DNA of 52,679 nucleotides, taken from assembly GCF_025840185.1 (NCBI RefSeq), contig NZ_JAMPJU010000017.1, positions 1-52,679 on the forward strand, written 5' to 3'. The translations under genes were made by a program, and so were the position numbers. Shown piece by piece: positions 1 through 9,939 of this stretch. Each line of letters begins with the position of its first letter. Within the stretch, counting starts at the first letter, position 1. The DNA comes from Brenneria izbisi. Lineage in GTDB: Bacteria > Pseudomonadota > Gammaproteobacteria > Enterobacterales > Enterobacteriaceae. A model generated the notes under the pieces. That model made no database searches, had not been told where the DNA came from, and saw nothing but the letters and a program-made list of their open reading frames with translations.

Positions 1-80
1 GCCGAACTCAGCAGTGAAACGCCGTAGCGCCGATGGTAGTGTGGGGTCTCCCCATGTGAGAGTAGGGAACTGCCAGGTTT
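1..80 (+). rRNA. rrf: 5S ribosomal RNA, 3' part
   Basis: The first 80 bases match the 3' two-thirds of enterobacterial 5S rRNA as I know it, ending in the conserved GGGAACTGCCAGG that closes helix I. The 5' third lies outside the window. It is followed at once by a strong terminator, so it is the last gene of an rrn operon running rightward into the window. In E. coli, pssA also lies beside an rrn operon, so the junction looks ancestral. Confidence 0.95.
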
Positions 81-90
81 CAATAAAAAC

Positions 91-128
91 AAAAGGCCAT
101 CCTTTTACTGGATGGCCTTTTGTTTATC
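91..128 (+). terminator. Rho-independent terminator of the rrn operon
   Basis: A 12-bp stem (91-102 with 110-121, AAAAGGCCATCC against its complement) encloses a 7-nt loop and runs into a T-rich tract. It sits 10 bases after the 5S gene and should end the rRNA transcript. Confidence 0.9.
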
Positions 129-152
129 TTATTTTCAATGTCTACTGATTAA

Positions 153-197
153 AATAGAAAGCCCCGGCGTTGTGATTCAACGCCGGGGCTTTCTATT
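153..197 (-). terminator. Terminator downstream of pssA, probably bidirectional
   Basis: A perfect 20-bp inverted repeat (153-172 with 178-197) has a 5-nt loop and a GC-rich core. Read leftward it lies 20 bases after the pssA stop and runs into TTTT; read rightward it is followed by a weaker T run. It probably separates the convergent rrn and pssA transcripts. Confidence 0.85.
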
Positions 198-217
198 ATA
201 TTAATATCGCAGCAATA

Positions 218-1573
218 TCAGAGAATACGGCTAATTAACCTGTCTATGCGAATGCGGCGCAAGCGTCGAATGAGTTTACGGACTTTTACCGGATATTGCG
301 CAATGCTTTCCAGTTCCATATAACTTGTGACAACCTGAGTATGAACTCTGATTTTGTCCAGTTCTTCCAGGCGCTGTGCTAACAGAACCTGTTTGGGATC
401 GTGAATCAATATCGCGTTTTCCAGATCCAGACGCCAGGCACGAGGATTGAGGTTATTACCTGTCAGCAACTGCCATTTATCATCTATCCACATGCCTTTC
501 AGGTGGAAGCTATTATCGCCATCTTTCCATAATCTTACGACAAGTTGCTGAGCATCAATATAGCGCTGTAGCCTGCTCAGGAAACGGCGCAGGTTGATTT
601 CATAAAGATAAGGCAAGGCACCAATAATTTTAAACGGTTGATTTTCCGGGATATAAAAATCATTAGCCGTCTTATCGCCAATAATGATTTCAACTTTCTT
701 ACCTTGCCGCAGTAGGCGGATAATATTCCGCACCAGTAGAGCAGGGAGATTAAAATACGGAGTACACATCACCAGATGGCTGTCTGTACAGTACATCAAA
801 TGGTGAATGGTTTTGTTCAGCGGGCTCTGTTTGCCCAAACCAACCAGCGGCGTGACAGTCAGTTCACCATCAGCGATATTACACTCGGGGATATTATAGC
901 CTGTTGTGCGTAACGCCTGACGAAACTGTTTGGTTTCGTTTTTAATTTCCAGGCTCTTGGGGCGATCGATGTGATCCAATCGTTGGATTGCCGGTGCCGC
1001 CAGGATCTTGTGAATATATTGCGCCATGGTATCAGCCAGTATCGAGTTACGAATTATCTGATAGCGATCATAACGATACTTGTCATGCTGATGCAGGTAG
1101 ACATCGTTCAGGCTGGCGCCGCTATAGATGACGGTGTCATCAATGATGAAACCTTTCAGATGCAGCACACCCAATGCTTCGCGGGTGTTGACCGGTACGC
1201 CATAGATAGGAAACTGGATCTCCGCATATTTATGCGCCATATCGCAATACCAGTCAGCGTTGGTATTTTCTGCCGCTGCCCCAATCCGCCCACGTTGGGC
1301 ACGATGCCAGTCAACCAGAATGCGGATATCAAGTTCGGGACACTGCCGTTTCGCCTCATATAACGCAGACAAAATACCCATGCCAGCATCATCACGCTCA
1401 AGATACAGCGCCACCAGATAAATGCGTTTTCTGGCTCTCAGAATAGCCTCTATCAGCGTTGTGCGAAAAAGTTCAGGTGTGTGAAGAGTCTGAACATCAT
1501 CTGCTGTCTGAGGGATTTTGGGCAATTGTGCAAGGTGTTGTTGGTATTTATTGCGTTTAAATTTTGACAACAT
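218..1573 (-). CDS. pssA: CDP-diacylglycerol--serine O-phosphatidyltransferase
   Basis: PssA condenses CDP-diacylglycerol with L-serine to make phosphatidylserine, the precursor of phosphatidylethanolamine. It is a peripheral enzyme working at the inner membrane surface. The 451-residue product equals the E. coli length and aligns along its whole length from memory. Both phospholipase-D-type HKD motifs are visible (HLKGFIIDD in the first half, HLKGMWIDD in the second), as is the basic C-terminus KVRKLIRRLRRIRIDRLISRIL-like tail, here cut to its key feature of repeated Arg. ATG at 1573 is chosen because it gives MLSKFKRNK as in E. coli; the in-frame codon before it is GTG. The gene is monocistronic and ends at a strong hairpin. 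Confidence 0.97.
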   Translation of the reverse strand: MLSKFKRNKYQQHLAQLPKIPQTADDVQTLHTPELFRTTLIEAILRARKRIYLVALYLERDDAGMGILSALYEAKRQCPELDIRILVDWHRAQRGRIGAAAENTNADWYCDMAHKYAEIQFPIYGVPVNTREALGVLHLKGFIIDDTVIYSGASLNDVYLHQHDKYRYDRYQIIRNSILADTMAQYIHKILAAPAIQRLDHIDRPKSLEIKNETKQFRQALRTTGYNIPECNIADGELTVTPLVGLGKQSPLNKTIHHLMYCTDSHLVMCTPYFNLPALLVRNIIRLLRQGKKVEIIIGDKTANDFYIPENQPFKIIGALPYLYEINLRRFLSRLQRYIDAQQLVVRLWKDGDNSFHLKGMWIDDKWQLLTGNNLNPRAWRLDLENAILIHDPKQVLLAQRLEELDKIRVHTQVVTSYMELESIAQYPVKVRKLIRRLRRIRIDRLISRIL

Positions 1574-1741
1574 CACAGTGCGTTTCTTCTCTCATCAGTG
1601 TATGGCCCTGAGGCCATTATCAAAAGTTAAGGAATAGCCGAATCGGGCGATAATACCATTACTTCCCAGCTGTTGTGAGCAAGTTTTACCATTGAGTGGT
1701 AGAACATATCCTGACAGCGGGAGCGATATCATGAAGTATGA

Positions 1742-4390
1742 TTAATTTTTCAACGGCAATTCCAGCGCCACAATGCCTTCTTCCAGTTGAACATTGATGC
1801 TAAACCCCAGTTTCTTTGCCAGCGCGATCATACCTTGGTTGTAAGGCATAGTGATACCATTCAGCCGTCCCAATCCGTGAGCCTGAGCATACCGGATAAG
1901 CTTTTCCAGCAATCGTCTGCCCAACCCCAGTCCTTTCAAATCCGAGCGTACCAAAACGGCGAATTCAGCGTCAGTATTGTCGGGGTCTGAAATCGCACGT
2001 GTCACACCGATTATCTCCGGCCCTGCCACGGTCTGGCGTATGGCGACAAACGCCATCTCGCGATCGTAGTCAATCTGGGTCATATTGGCTAAATCTTCAT
2101 GATTAAATTCATTAATTTCGCTGAAATAACGGTAATAGAGGTCTTCTTTCGTCACTTTTGCAATGAATTTACTCAGCAGCGGTTCATCTTCAGGAAGGAT
2201 GGGACGGAACAGACAAGCAGTATTATCTTTGAGTGTCACCGTCTCTTCCCATTCCTGCGGATAGGGCCGGATCGCCAACCTTGACTGGGGATCGCCGCTA
2301 AAAGGCGACAGGTGCAGCGTGACATCCAATAAGGTGAATTCACTTCCTGAAGCCAGCAGCGGATGGATATCCAACCGGGAGATTTCCGGGCAATCAAGGA
2401 TCAGGTTGGAAACCTGTACCAGCAAACGGCTGAGGGCCGGAATATCCAACGGCTGTAGCGCACTGCTGGCACGAATTTTATCGCCTTTGACGGCCTGTAG
2501 CACCAGATAACGCGCCAGCGTCATATTGAGTGGCGGCAGGGCAACGGCAGCCTGTTTTTCACGCCATTCGACGCCGCCTTCTCCCAACATAATCAGCGGT
2601 CCAAATACCGGATCCTGTTCGACGGCGATACGCAATTCCTGAGCGCCGGCGCGGTTTGCCATCCCCTGAACCAGCAGGCCGTGGATTCTTGCCTGAGGAT
2701 AAGTTCGCTTGACACGATCGAGGATGGCATCCGCCGCTTGTTGAACGTCTCCGGCGGTTTGCAGGTAGAGCATCACGCCCTGAACTTCCGACTTATGAGA
2801 GATATCGGGGGAACGTAGCTTGATGGCGACCGGATAACCGATTTGTTCCGCGATATGCACTGCTTCTACGCTGTCATTGGCAATCCAGGTTGGCAAGGTA
2901 TGCAAACCGTAGGCTTGCAGGATGGGCTGAACTTCATGGGTATCCAACTGAGTAACGCCATCTGACAGCGCCTGACGGATCAGTTCATGCGCCTGGCTGG
3001 TATTGATGGCCAGATCCAGCGGCAGCGCTGGCGTTTCCATCAGTTGTTTTTGGTTACGCCGATACTCGACAATATGCATAAACGCGGTGACAGCGCCTTC
3101 GGGCGTGCGGTAGGTGGGAATACCCGCGTCGTTGAACAAACGCCTGGCTTCCAGAGAAGAATATTCACCGCACCAGTTCGTCAGCAGCGTAATGCGTTTG
3201 CCGCGCGGATGGTGTTGAAACAGGTTGATCAATTGTTCCGCGTTTTCGGTGCCTGGCGCCGCCGCGCTGGGCGCATGAATAATCAGCAATGCATCGGCAT
3301 CATCGCTATCGAGCAGTATCGATAGCGCATCCTGATAATGTGCTGCCGTAGCGCCATCACGCAGGTCGAGCGGATTGCCGATGGCGACATGCGCAGGTAA
3401 TTTTTCCCGCAACAGTTTTTGCGTTGATTCGCTGAGTGTCGCAAGTTTTCCTTGTCGGCTGAGCAACTGATCCAGCGCCTGTGCCGCGGGTGACGCTCCG
3501 TTGCTGACGATGATGAGTCGTTCGCCGCGTAATGGGCGCAAGTGGCTCAGGGTTTCCACCGCTGAAAATAGTTCATGGGTATCACGTACCCGCAACAAAC
3601 CGGCACGTTGAATGGCCGCATCGTAGGCGGCATCCAAACCGTGGCGCTGGCTGTTCAGTAGCCGTTGCGCCTGCTGGCTGCGCCCGCTTTTTATCACCAG
3701 AATCGGCTTGTTTCTTGATGCGCCGCGCGCCGCGGAAAGAAAACGGCGAGCATCGCTGATATGTTCGAGATGCAGCAGAATGGCGCTGGTTTTGCCATCA
3801 CGCGCCAGAAAATCGAGCACGTCATCGACATCAATATCCAGGCTGTCGCCCAGCGCGATAAAGTAGGAAAAGCCAATCCCTCGTTGTTGCGCCCAGTCCA
3901 GGATCGTATTGGATACTGCGGCGGATTGGGAAATAAAAGCCAGTTTGCCTTTCATGATCGGAACAGGGGAAAAGCTGGCGTTAAACCCTTGCCAAGGTGC
4001 GAGCAGACCCAGACTGTTCGGACCTAATAAACGCATGTGGTAGCGAACCGCGCAGGCTTTCAAATCGCTGAATTGCGACGGCTGGGCCGAAAGAATAATG
4101 ACGGTTTTACAGCCGCATTGTCCCAGTTCTTCCAGCAACGTCAGGTTGCGGCTGGCGTTAGTGCAGAGCACAGCCAAATCGGGTTTCATTGGCAGGCTGG
4201 CGACATTCGGATAAGCCAGAACACCGCAGACGGCGCGATATTTCGGCGTGACAGGGAGCACCGGACCGCTGAAGCTACCATCAAGCAGGTTCCGCATCAT
4301 CAGAAAACCTGCCCGTCCCGCTTTTTCCGATGCCCCTAAAACAGCTATCGATCGCGGACGCAATAATGCTTCCAATCCACGTTGGCTCAT
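1742..4390 (-). CDS. patZ: Protein lysine acetyltransferase Pat/PatZ
   Basis: The 882-residue protein has an acyl-CoA-synthetase-like region (ADP-forming, CoA-binding Rossmann start, LRPRSIAVLGASEKAGRAG) for about 700 residues, followed by a C-terminal GNAT acetyltransferase domain (DAEFAVLVRSDLKGLGLGRR is the acetyl-CoA-binding stretch). PatZ acetylates lysines of enzymes such as acetyl-CoA synthetase and so couples carbon metabolism to acetyl-CoA. Start ATG 4390 gives MSQRGLEALLRP as in E. coli and has GGAG upstream. It follows tapT by 50 bp on the same strand, so tapT-patZ may be co-transcribed. Sequence and length fit the orthologue. Confidence 0.96.
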   Translation of the reverse strand: MSQRGLEALLRPRSIAVLGASEKAGRAGFLMMRNLLDGSFSGPVLPVTPKYRAVCGVLAYPNVASLPMKPDLAVLCTNASRNLTLLEELGQCGCKTVIILSAQPSQFSDLKACAVRYHMRLLGPNSLGLLAPWQGFNASFSPVPIMKGKLAFISQSAAVSNTILDWAQQRGIGFSYFIALGDSLDIDVDDVLDFLARDGKTSAILLHLEHISDARRFLSAARGASRNKPILVIKSGRSQQAQRLLNSQRHGLDAAYDAAIQRAGLLRVRDTHELFSAVETLSHLRPLRGERLIIVSNGASPAAQALDQLLSRQGKLATLSESTQKLLREKLPAHVAIGNPLDLRDGATAAHYQDALSILLDSDDADALLIIHAPSAAAPGTENAEQLINLFQHHPRGKRITLLTNWCGEYSSLEARRLFNDAGIPTYRTPEGAVTAFMHIVEYRRNQKQLMETPALPLDLAINTSQAHELIRQALSDGVTQLDTHEVQPILQAYGLHTLPTWIANDSVEAVHIAEQIGYPVAIKLRSPDISHKSEVQGVMLYLQTAGDVQQAADAILDRVKRTYPQARIHGLLVQGMANRAGAQELRIAVEQDPVFGPLIMLGEGGVEWREKQAAVALPPLNMTLARYLVLQAVKGDKIRASSALQPLDIPALSRLLVQVSNLILDCPEISRLDIHPLLASGSEFTLLDVTLHLSPFSGDPQSRLAIRPYPQEWEETVTLKDNTACLFRPILPEDEPLLSKFIAKVTKEDLYYRYFSEINEFNHEDLANMTQIDYDREMAFVAIRQTVAGPEIIGVTRAISDPDNTDAEFAVLVRSDLKGLGLGRRLLEKLIRYAQAHGLGRLNGITMPYNQGMIALAKKLGFSINVQLEEGIVALELPLKN

Positions 4391-4440
4391 AAGTCACTCC
4401 TGTTGGATAAGACTATTTGATACTAAACGTTTTCTGGCGA

Positions 4441-5139
4441 TTATGCTGTGACGGTGGGTAAAGTTTCCCGTAAGGTATGATGCGACTTCCCGGCCAGATA
4501 ATGTTTTCTAAAACGGTCAAAGTGAGTGGACAGACCGTTCGCGGCCATATGATCCCCAGCCTGTGTGAGTAAGGCGATCGCAATTTCGGCGGTACAATGC
4601 TGTCCGGCGCCACTGGCCTCACGTAACTGGTAGCGGGATAGCGCATCCACATTCAGCGACAGAATAGGCAAAGCATCCAGATACGGGCTTTTGCGGAACA
4701 TTTTGCGAGCTTCCGGCCAGGTGCCGTCCAGCAGCACAAACAACGGCGGTTTCCCCTGAGGAGGTAACTGGCGCAACACCTGACGTCCGCTTTCGGCTTC
4801 ATCGGCCAGAAAGACCAGATAAGGCTGATAATCCGGGGCGTTCAACACTTGCAACAGTTGTGGGGCCGGTGACGTGCGTGACCAGAGAAAGGCTTGCGTG
4901 TCCGGTAAAATATCGGCGATTAATCGTCCGGTATTGCTTGGCTTAAGCGGTTCGGTATCAAACATCACCAGACAAAAACGACTGCGTGAGTCAAATGACC
5001 GAATGGTGTGACACAGGCAGGCCTTAACCGGCAGCAGGCAGTGTTGGCAGCGCACCACGCGGCAACCACGGGCGCGAAATGGTTTGGTTGACTGCTCAAG
5101 ACGTTGCTGGCGCAGTTGGAGCACGGCGTTATTGGTCAT
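4441..5139 (-). CDS. tapT: tRNA-uridine aminocarboxypropyltransferase (DTW domain)
   Basis: TapT (formerly YfiP) transfers the 3-amino-3-carboxypropyl group from SAM to U47 of tRNA (acp3U47). The DTW-family signature DGTWPEARKMFRKSPYL is intact, and an N-terminal Cys cluster (CRVVRCQHCLLPVKACLC) resembles a metal site. At 232 residues it matches the E. coli length. ATG at 5139 gives MTNNAVLQLR, close to the E. coli start; the preceding in-frame codon is GTG. It lies between trxC and patZ, the same order as in E. coli. Confidence 0.93.
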   Translation of the reverse strand: MTNNAVLQLRQQRLEQSTKPFRARGCRVVRCQHCLLPVKACLCHTIRSFDSRSRFCLVMFDTEPLKPSNTGRLIADILPDTQAFLWSRTSPAPQLLQVLNAPDYQPYLVFLADEAESGRQVLRQLPPQGKPPLFVLLDGTWPEARKMFRKSPYLDALPILSLNVDALSRYQLREASGAGQHCTAEIAIALLTQAGDHMAANGLSTHFDRFRKHYLAGKSHHTLRETLPTVTA

Positions 5140-5252
5140 CACGTATTCGACACGGTTGAGTGTTGCCGGGAGCCGGTCAAAATTCGGCCTTCATGGGCAA
5201 AACAGATTTAGAAGTTCGTTATTCTAATCGACTGCGCATCCGACCAAAAGAG

Positions 5253-5272
5253 CCGGGGCGATAATGCCCCGG
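5253..5272 (-). terminator. Hairpin after trxC
   Basis: CCGGGGC (5253-5259) pairs with GCCCCGG (5266-5272) around a 6-nt loop, 14 bases past the trxC stop. Leftward it is followed by CTCTTTT, so it is a plausible but weak intrinsic terminator. Confidence 0.55.
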
Positions 5273-5286
5273 ATTAACGTGATTTT

Positions 5287-5706
5287 TTACAGCGATTCAT
5301 CCAGCCAGGCTTCAAAAGCGGCTTTCGGCAGCGCGCCATTGAGCATATCCACCAGTTGACCTTGTTTGAACAGCATCAGCGTTGGGATGCTGCGAATGCG
5401 AAAGCGGGCGCTGAGTTGCGGTTCCGATTCGGTATTCACTTTAATAAAGCGTATTTTTTCGCTGCGCTCTTGTGCGACACTTTCAAACACGGGGGCAAAG
5501 TTGATGCAAGGTCCGCACCAGGGCGCCCAGAAGTCGACAACGATCGGTAAATCGTCCTGTAACAGCTTGTCCAGCGTCTCTTCTGTCGCATTCACCACGT
5601 CGCCGGTGAACAACGGATCGCCGCAGCGTCCGCATTTTGCGTGGTCGTCAAGACGTTCTGCCGGCAGACGATTGGTTGTGTGGCAAGAGCCGCATACCGT
5701 ATTCAT
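5287..5706 (-). CDS. trxC: Thioredoxin 2
   Basis: TrxC is a cytoplasmic disulfide reductase of 139 residues. An N-terminal zinc-binding domain has two CxxC pairs (CGSC near residue 6, CGRC near 29), followed by a thioredoxin fold with active site WCGPC and the cis-proline segment RSIPTLMLF. This two-domain layout distinguishes TrxC from TrxA. In E. coli trxC is induced by OxyR; I did not find a convincing OxyR site by eye in the 240 bp upstream. The neighbours tapT and patZ are the same as in E. coli. Confidence 0.97.
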   Translation of the reverse strand: MNTVCGSCHTTNRLPAERLDDHAKCGRCGDPLFTGDVVNATEETLDKLLQDDLPIVVDFWAPWCGPCINFAPVFESVAQERSEKIRFIKVNTESEPQLSARFRIRSIPTLMLFKQGQLVDMLNGALPKAAFEAWLDESL

Positions 5707-5946
5707 AAATAGGGCCTCAAATGGAAAGGGGCTAAAATAAGGATGTTGTTGAGTAAACGGATTGCAATGCCGTAATAAAAGGTCAACAACCGTGCGTTAA
5801 GTATGGTGGGCCGCGGGATTGTCAACAATGTGGTTTACTCAATAGCTACAATAGCTACGGACTTTTAGCCAGCGTAATGACAAGTTGGTAGCTAAGCGGG
5901 TGTACATGAGGTAATCTTCGCGCCCAGCGCGTAGGTGGAGAGAACG

Positions 5947-7104
5947 ATGAGCGATTCATTCAATAGTAAGAGCGGCAAAGTCCGAGTGATGTACGTCCGT
6001 AGCGAGGATGAGGGCGAGAAAGATAACAAAAACAAGCGTCCTGAAAGTAAAGATCGCCGTAGTGAGAACCGTGGTGGTCGAGGCGCAGTGAGTGGTTCAC
6101 GCGATAATCGTGTAAAACCTCCGCATCCGCGTGATACCAACCCACGTTATGCTCGTGAAAACCCGTCGCGTGATGGCGACGCGCGTGAAAAAAGTCCCTG
6201 GGGCAAAGCGCGTAATGATCGTGCTGGCGAGGTTCCTCGTCGCCCGCACAACGAAGATGTCGCCCATGATTCCCCTTGGAAAACGGTTTCTCGCGCTCCT
6301 GGCGAAGCCTCTGAACCCGATCACGGCGGCATCAGCGGTAAAAGCCAGATTGATCCCGCGCAAATTCGCCGCCAGCGTCAGGAAGAGACGCGTGTTTACG
6401 GTGAGAACGCCTGTCACGCGTTGTTCAAGAGCCGTCCAGAGGCGATTGTCCGCGCGTGGTTCCTGCAAGAAGTGACGCCACGTTTCCGTGAGGCCTTGCG
6501 CTGGATGGCGGCAAATCGTAAAGCCTATCACGTGGTTGAAGATGAAGAACTCATCAAAGCGTCTGGTACGGAACATCACGGCGGCGTTTGTTTTCTGATT
6601 AAGAAACGCCAGGGGATGGATGTCCGTGAGTATCTGCAAACGGCTGGCGAGAGTGATTGCGTGTTGGCGCTGGAAGATGTCGGTAATCCGCATAACCTCG
6701 GCGGGATCATGCGCAGTTGCGCGCATTTTGGCGTGAAAGGCGTGTTGATGCAGGATGCGGCGCAACTGGAGTCAGGGGCGGCGGTGCGTACCGCGGAAGG
6801 CGGTGCTGAGCATGTGAAAGCCATCAATGCGGATGATTTTCTGTCGGTATTAGGCGAATTCCGCCAGGCGGGTTACACCATTGTGACCACCTCCAGCCAT
6901 AAAGGTGCGGCACTGTCGAAAACCACGTTCCCGGCTAAAACGGTGATCGTGCTGGGACAGGAAAGTGATGGCTTGTCTGACAGCGCGTGGCAACAAGGCG
7001 ACGTCAACGTTTCGATCGGCGGCACCGGTAAGGTGGAAAGTCTGAACATTTCTGTGGCCACAGGCATTCTGCTTGCTGAGTGGTGGCGGCAGAATCAAGC
7101 CTGA
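5947..7104 (+). CDS. yfiF: SpoU-family tRNA/rRNA methyltransferase YfiF
   Basis: The C-terminal half is a SpoU/TrmH-type SAM-dependent 2'-O-ribose methyltransferase: [17 protein letters not shown] (motif 1), [12 protein letters not shown] (motif 2) and [18 protein letters not shown] (motif 3) form the trefoil-knot core. An SpoU substrate-binding domain precedes it ([20 protein letters not shown]). The first ~120 residues are highly charged, rich in Arg, Asp and Asn, and low in complexity. That tail is clearly longer than in E. coli YfiF, giving 385 against 345 residues. Start ATG 5947 gives [19 protein letters not shown], matching the conserved SGKVKVMYVRS of YfiF. The RNA target is not shown by the sequence. 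Confidence 0.92.
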   Translation: MSDSFNSKSGKVRVMYVRSEDEGEKDNKNKRPESKDRRSENRGGRGAVSGSRDNRVKPPHPRDTNPRYARENPSRDGDAREKSPWGKARNDRAGEVPRRPHNEDVAHDSPWKTVSRAPGEASEPDHGGISGKSQIDPAQIRRQRQEETRVYGENACHALFKSRPEAIVRAWFLQEVTPRFREALRWMAANRKAYHVVEDEELIKASGTEHHGGVCFLIKKRQGMDVREYLQTAGESDCVLALEDVGNPHNLGGIMRSCAHFGVKGVLMQDAAQLESGAAVRTAEGGAEHVKAINADDFLSVLGEFRQAGYTIVTTSSHKGAALSKTTFPAKTVIVLGQESDGLSDSAWQQGDVNVSIGGTGKVESLNISVATGILLAEWWRQNQA

Positions 7105-7116
7105 TGTACAAACGTT

Positions 7117-7142
7117 AGAGGCATTCCCGGATGCCTCTTTCT
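7117..7142 (+). terminator. Terminator after yfiF
   Basis: AGAGGCAT (7117-7124) and ATGCCTCT (7131-7138) form an 8-bp stem with a 6-nt loop followed by TTTCT. It lies 12 bases after the yfiF stop and between convergent yfiF and emrB. Confidence 0.75.
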
Positions 7143-7210
7143 GATCCTGCACAGTGGACAGTGGAATACATTTTTAATCAGCGGACGACCGACTGGCGAG
7201 CATAAGCCGA

Positions 7211-8743
7211 TCAGTGCGCACCGCCGCCGCTGGCGGAGTTAAAGGGCGGACGGGCGAACCACACCAGGACCACCAATATCAGAAATATGCCGGCGGCGGC
7301 CCAGAAGATTTCATTAGCGGAAATAATCAGCCCTTGTGCGGTAATTTCCTGTGCGATATAGGCGGAAGCCTGGGATTGGCTCATCCCCATCGCCTGCAAC
7401 TGCTGATAGGTTTCTTGCGCCAGCGGATTGTAAGGCGTGACCGATTCCGTCAGATGCGCGTGGTGCAAGGATTCACGTTGCGTCCATAAGGTCGTGGTGA
7501 TGGACGTACCGATCGATCCGGCCAGCGTTCGGGCAAAGTTGGACAGGCTGGAAGCTGCGGCCAGTCGTTCCGGCGGCAATCCCGACAACGTGATGGTGGT
7601 CAGCGGCATGAAGAAACAAGCCACGGCAATCCCCTGTACGAACTGCGGCCACGCCGATGCGCCAAAATCCATACCCGGCTCAAAGGTGTAAGCGCGCCAG
7701 TAAAAACAGACGGCATACACGATAAAACTGAAGCTGACCAGCTTGCGCATGTCCAGATGCGGCGCGAAGCGGCCAATGAGCGGCGACAGCACCACCGGCA
7801 TCAATCCCACCGGGGCGGATGCCAGACCAGCCCAGGTTGCGGTATAGCCGTAGACCTCTTGCAGTAATTGCGGCAGCAACACAATCGCGCCGAAATAGAA
7901 CATGTAGGCCAGACTGATACACAAACAGCCGATAGTGAAATTACGCGATTTGAACAGCGACAAATCCACGACCGGGTGATCGTCCGTTAGCTCCCAGACG
8001 ATCAGAAAGGCCAGCGAGATAACGGCGACCACCAGTAGGATAATGATTTCGCTGGAGTTGAACCAGTCGAGTTCTTTGCCTCTGTCGAGCAGCATCTGCA
8101 AGCTGCCGATACCGACAATCAGCAGCGCCAGTCCAATTGTATCAATGGGTCTGATTTCGGTTTTGGTTTCCCGCCCGCGCAAGGTTTGCAAGGTGAGCAG
8201 GACAACCGCGCCCCCCAGCGGTACGTTGATGAAGAAGATCCAGCCCCAATGATAGTTATCACTGATCCAGCCACCCAGAATCGGACCGCAGATCGGCGCC
8301 ACCACCACCGTCATAGACCAGAGCGCCAGCGCAATGCTGCGTTTGGCTGGCGGGTAATTGTTGAGCAACAAACTTTGTGACAGCGGGATAAGCGGCCCGG
8401 CGGCAATCCCCTGTAAGACGCGGGCAAAAATCAACATTCCCAGACTGTTGGATAGGCCACACAGCCAGGAAGTTAGCGCAAACAGGATGGTAGACCAAAG
8501 AAACAGGCGAACCTCACCGAACCGTTTGGCCAGCCAGCCTGTAATCGGGATGGAGATTGCGTTGGCGACTCCGAACGAGGTGATCACCCACGTACCCTGC
8601 GAGTTAGATGCCCCCAGATTACCGGCAATAGTCGGAATGGCGACGTTGGCGATAGTGGAGTCCAACACCTGCATGAACGTCGCCAGTGATAAGGCGATGG
8701 TCATCCAGGCCAGACTCGCACCTTTAAGTGGCTCTCTCGGCAC
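7211..8743 (-). CDS. emrB: Multidrug efflux MFS permease EmrB
   Basis: EmrB is the 14-helix (DHA2) inner-membrane antiporter of the EmrAB-TolC tripartite pump, which exports hydrophobic uncouplers and antibiotics. The 510-residue protein has the MFS motif C region (LALWSMTVVVAPICGPILGG) and motif D1 (QVLDSTIANVAIPTIAGNLG), and matches E. coli EmrB along its length including GAH at the C-terminus. The gene begins 17 bases after the emrA stop, so emrA-emrB is one transcript led by mprA. luxS, next in E. coli, is not here. Confidence 0.97.
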   Translation of the reverse strand: MPREPLKGASLAWMTIALSLATFMQVLDSTIANVAIPTIAGNLGASNSQGTWVITSFGVANAISIPITGWLAKRFGEVRLFLWSTILFALTSWLCGLSNSLGMLIFARVLQGIAAGPLIPLSQSLLLNNYPPAKRSIALALWSMTVVVAPICGPILGGWISDNYHWGWIFFINVPLGGAVVLLTLQTLRGRETKTEIRPIDTIGLALLIVGIGSLQMLLDRGKELDWFNSSEIIILLVVAVISLAFLIVWELTDDHPVVDLSLFKSRNFTIGCLCISLAYMFYFGAIVLLPQLLQEVYGYTATWAGLASAPVGLMPVVLSPLIGRFAPHLDMRKLVSFSFIVYAVCFYWRAYTFEPGMDFGASAWPQFVQGIAVACFFMPLTTITLSGLPPERLAAASSLSNFARTLAGSIGTSITTTLWTQRESLHHAHLTESVTPYNPLAQETYQQLQAMGMSQSQASAYIAQEITAQGLIISANEIFWAAAGIFLILVVLVWFARPPFNSASGGGAH

Positions 8744-8760
8744 GTTGCTCTCCTGACGGA

Positions 8761-9939
8761 TTAACCCGCGTTGGCCTGGATGATGCTGCGAATCATTTGG
8801 TTGACCGGCGTGAGATCCAGCGACAAGGCATCACTGAAATAGGCTGGCGCGCCGCGTGGCGTTTCGGCTAACGCTTTACCGTCGGTATTCGCGGTATCGA
8901 CATTAACCAACGTTGATAAACCGATACGCAGCGGGTGTGTCGCGATTTGTTGCGGTTCCAACTCAATACGTACCGGCAGACGCTGGACAACCTTGATCCA
9001 GTTGCCGGTGGCGTTTTGTGCGGGCAGTAACGAGAACGCGCTGCCGGTTCCCATATCCAGGCCAACCACCTTGCCCTGATAAACCACATCGTCGCCATAG
9101 ATATCGGCGATAACGGTGGCCGGCTGGCCGATACGCATATTGGCGAGTTGGGTTTCCTTAAAGTTGGCATCAACCCACAGATGATCGGCTGGGACCACGG
9201 CCATCAATGCGGAAGTGGGAGAAATGCGGGCGCCTACCTGAACGCTACGGCGTGAAACGTAGCCGTTAACCGGGCTGACGATTTTGGTCCGCTGCAAGGT
9301 CAGCCAGGCATCACGCATTGTAGCGGCGGCTTGTTGCACTGTGGGCTGCTGTTCCAGCGGAGTATCCCTCACCATAGCCTGATTCGCGAGATATTGCTGT
9401 TTGGCCACTTCCAGCGATGCTTTGGCGCTGGCGACGGCATCACGGGCATGCTGGACTTCTTCACGACCAATGGCGTTGGCGTTGCCCAGGGCCTCCCGGC
9501 GAGTTAAGTCGCTTTGCGCTTTGTTCAGTTCAGTCTGGCGCAACTCGATATTGGCCTGATACTGCTTGCTGTTAATGATTAACTGGCGTGTTTGACGCAC
9601 GCTGCTGGCGAGCGAGGTTTCCGCGCGTTCAAACGCCTGTTGCGCATCCGTCGGATCCAGTTCGACCAGGACGTCGCCTTGTTTAACAAAATCGGTATTA
9701 TCGACATTCACGCGGGTGACGCTGCCGCTCACCTGCGCCATCACCTGAACCTGATTACCGGCAACATAGGCATCGTCCGTGCTTTGATGATGTCTGAGAA
9801 CCAGAAACCAGTAAATAAACCAAACCGCGCCAAGCACAATAAAGATAAAGGCCAGCAGAGTCATTATCCATTTACGCTGTTTTTTCCTGCTTTTCCCCGC
9901 AGGTTGTTGAGGCGTCTGATTTTCCACGTTTTCACTCAT
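8761..9939 (-). CDS. emrA: Multidrug efflux membrane-fusion protein EmrA
   Basis: EmrA bridges EmrB in the inner membrane and TolC in the outer membrane. The 392-residue protein has a short basic cytoplasmic N-terminus, one membrane helix (about residues 25-47, LLAFIFIVLGAVWFIYWFLV), a biotinyl-lipoyl-like hairpin beginning DDAYVAGNQVQVMAQVSGSV, a long alpha-helical coiled-coil hairpin (about 95-190, rich in Gln and Ala) and a beta-barrel region. These are the domains of the HlyD family in the expected order. It lies 252 bp downstream of mprA and directly upstream of emrB. Confidence 0.96.
   Translation of the reverse strand: MSENVENQTPQQPAGKSRKKQRKWIMTLLAFIFIVLGAVWFIYWFLVLRHHQSTDDAYVAGNQVQVMAQVSGSVTRVNVDNTDFVKQGDVLVELDPTDAQQAFERAETSLASSVRQTRQLIINSKQYQANIELRQTELNKAQSDLTRREALGNANAIGREEVQHARDAVASAKASLEVAKQQYLANQAMVRDTPLEQQPTVQQAAATMRDAWLTLQRTKIVSPVNGYVSRRSVQVGARISPTSALMAVVPADHLWVDANFKETQLANMRIGQPATVIADIYGDDVVYQGKVVGLDMGTGSAFSLLPAQNATGNWIKVVQRLPVRIELEPQQIATHPLRIGLSTLVNVDTANTDGKALAETPRGAPAYFSDALSLDLTPVNQMIRSIIQANAG

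Noticed and set aside
971..1363. 130-residue frame opposite pssA
   Set aside because: It lies wholly within pssA on the other strand, has no ribosome-binding site and no family resemblance.
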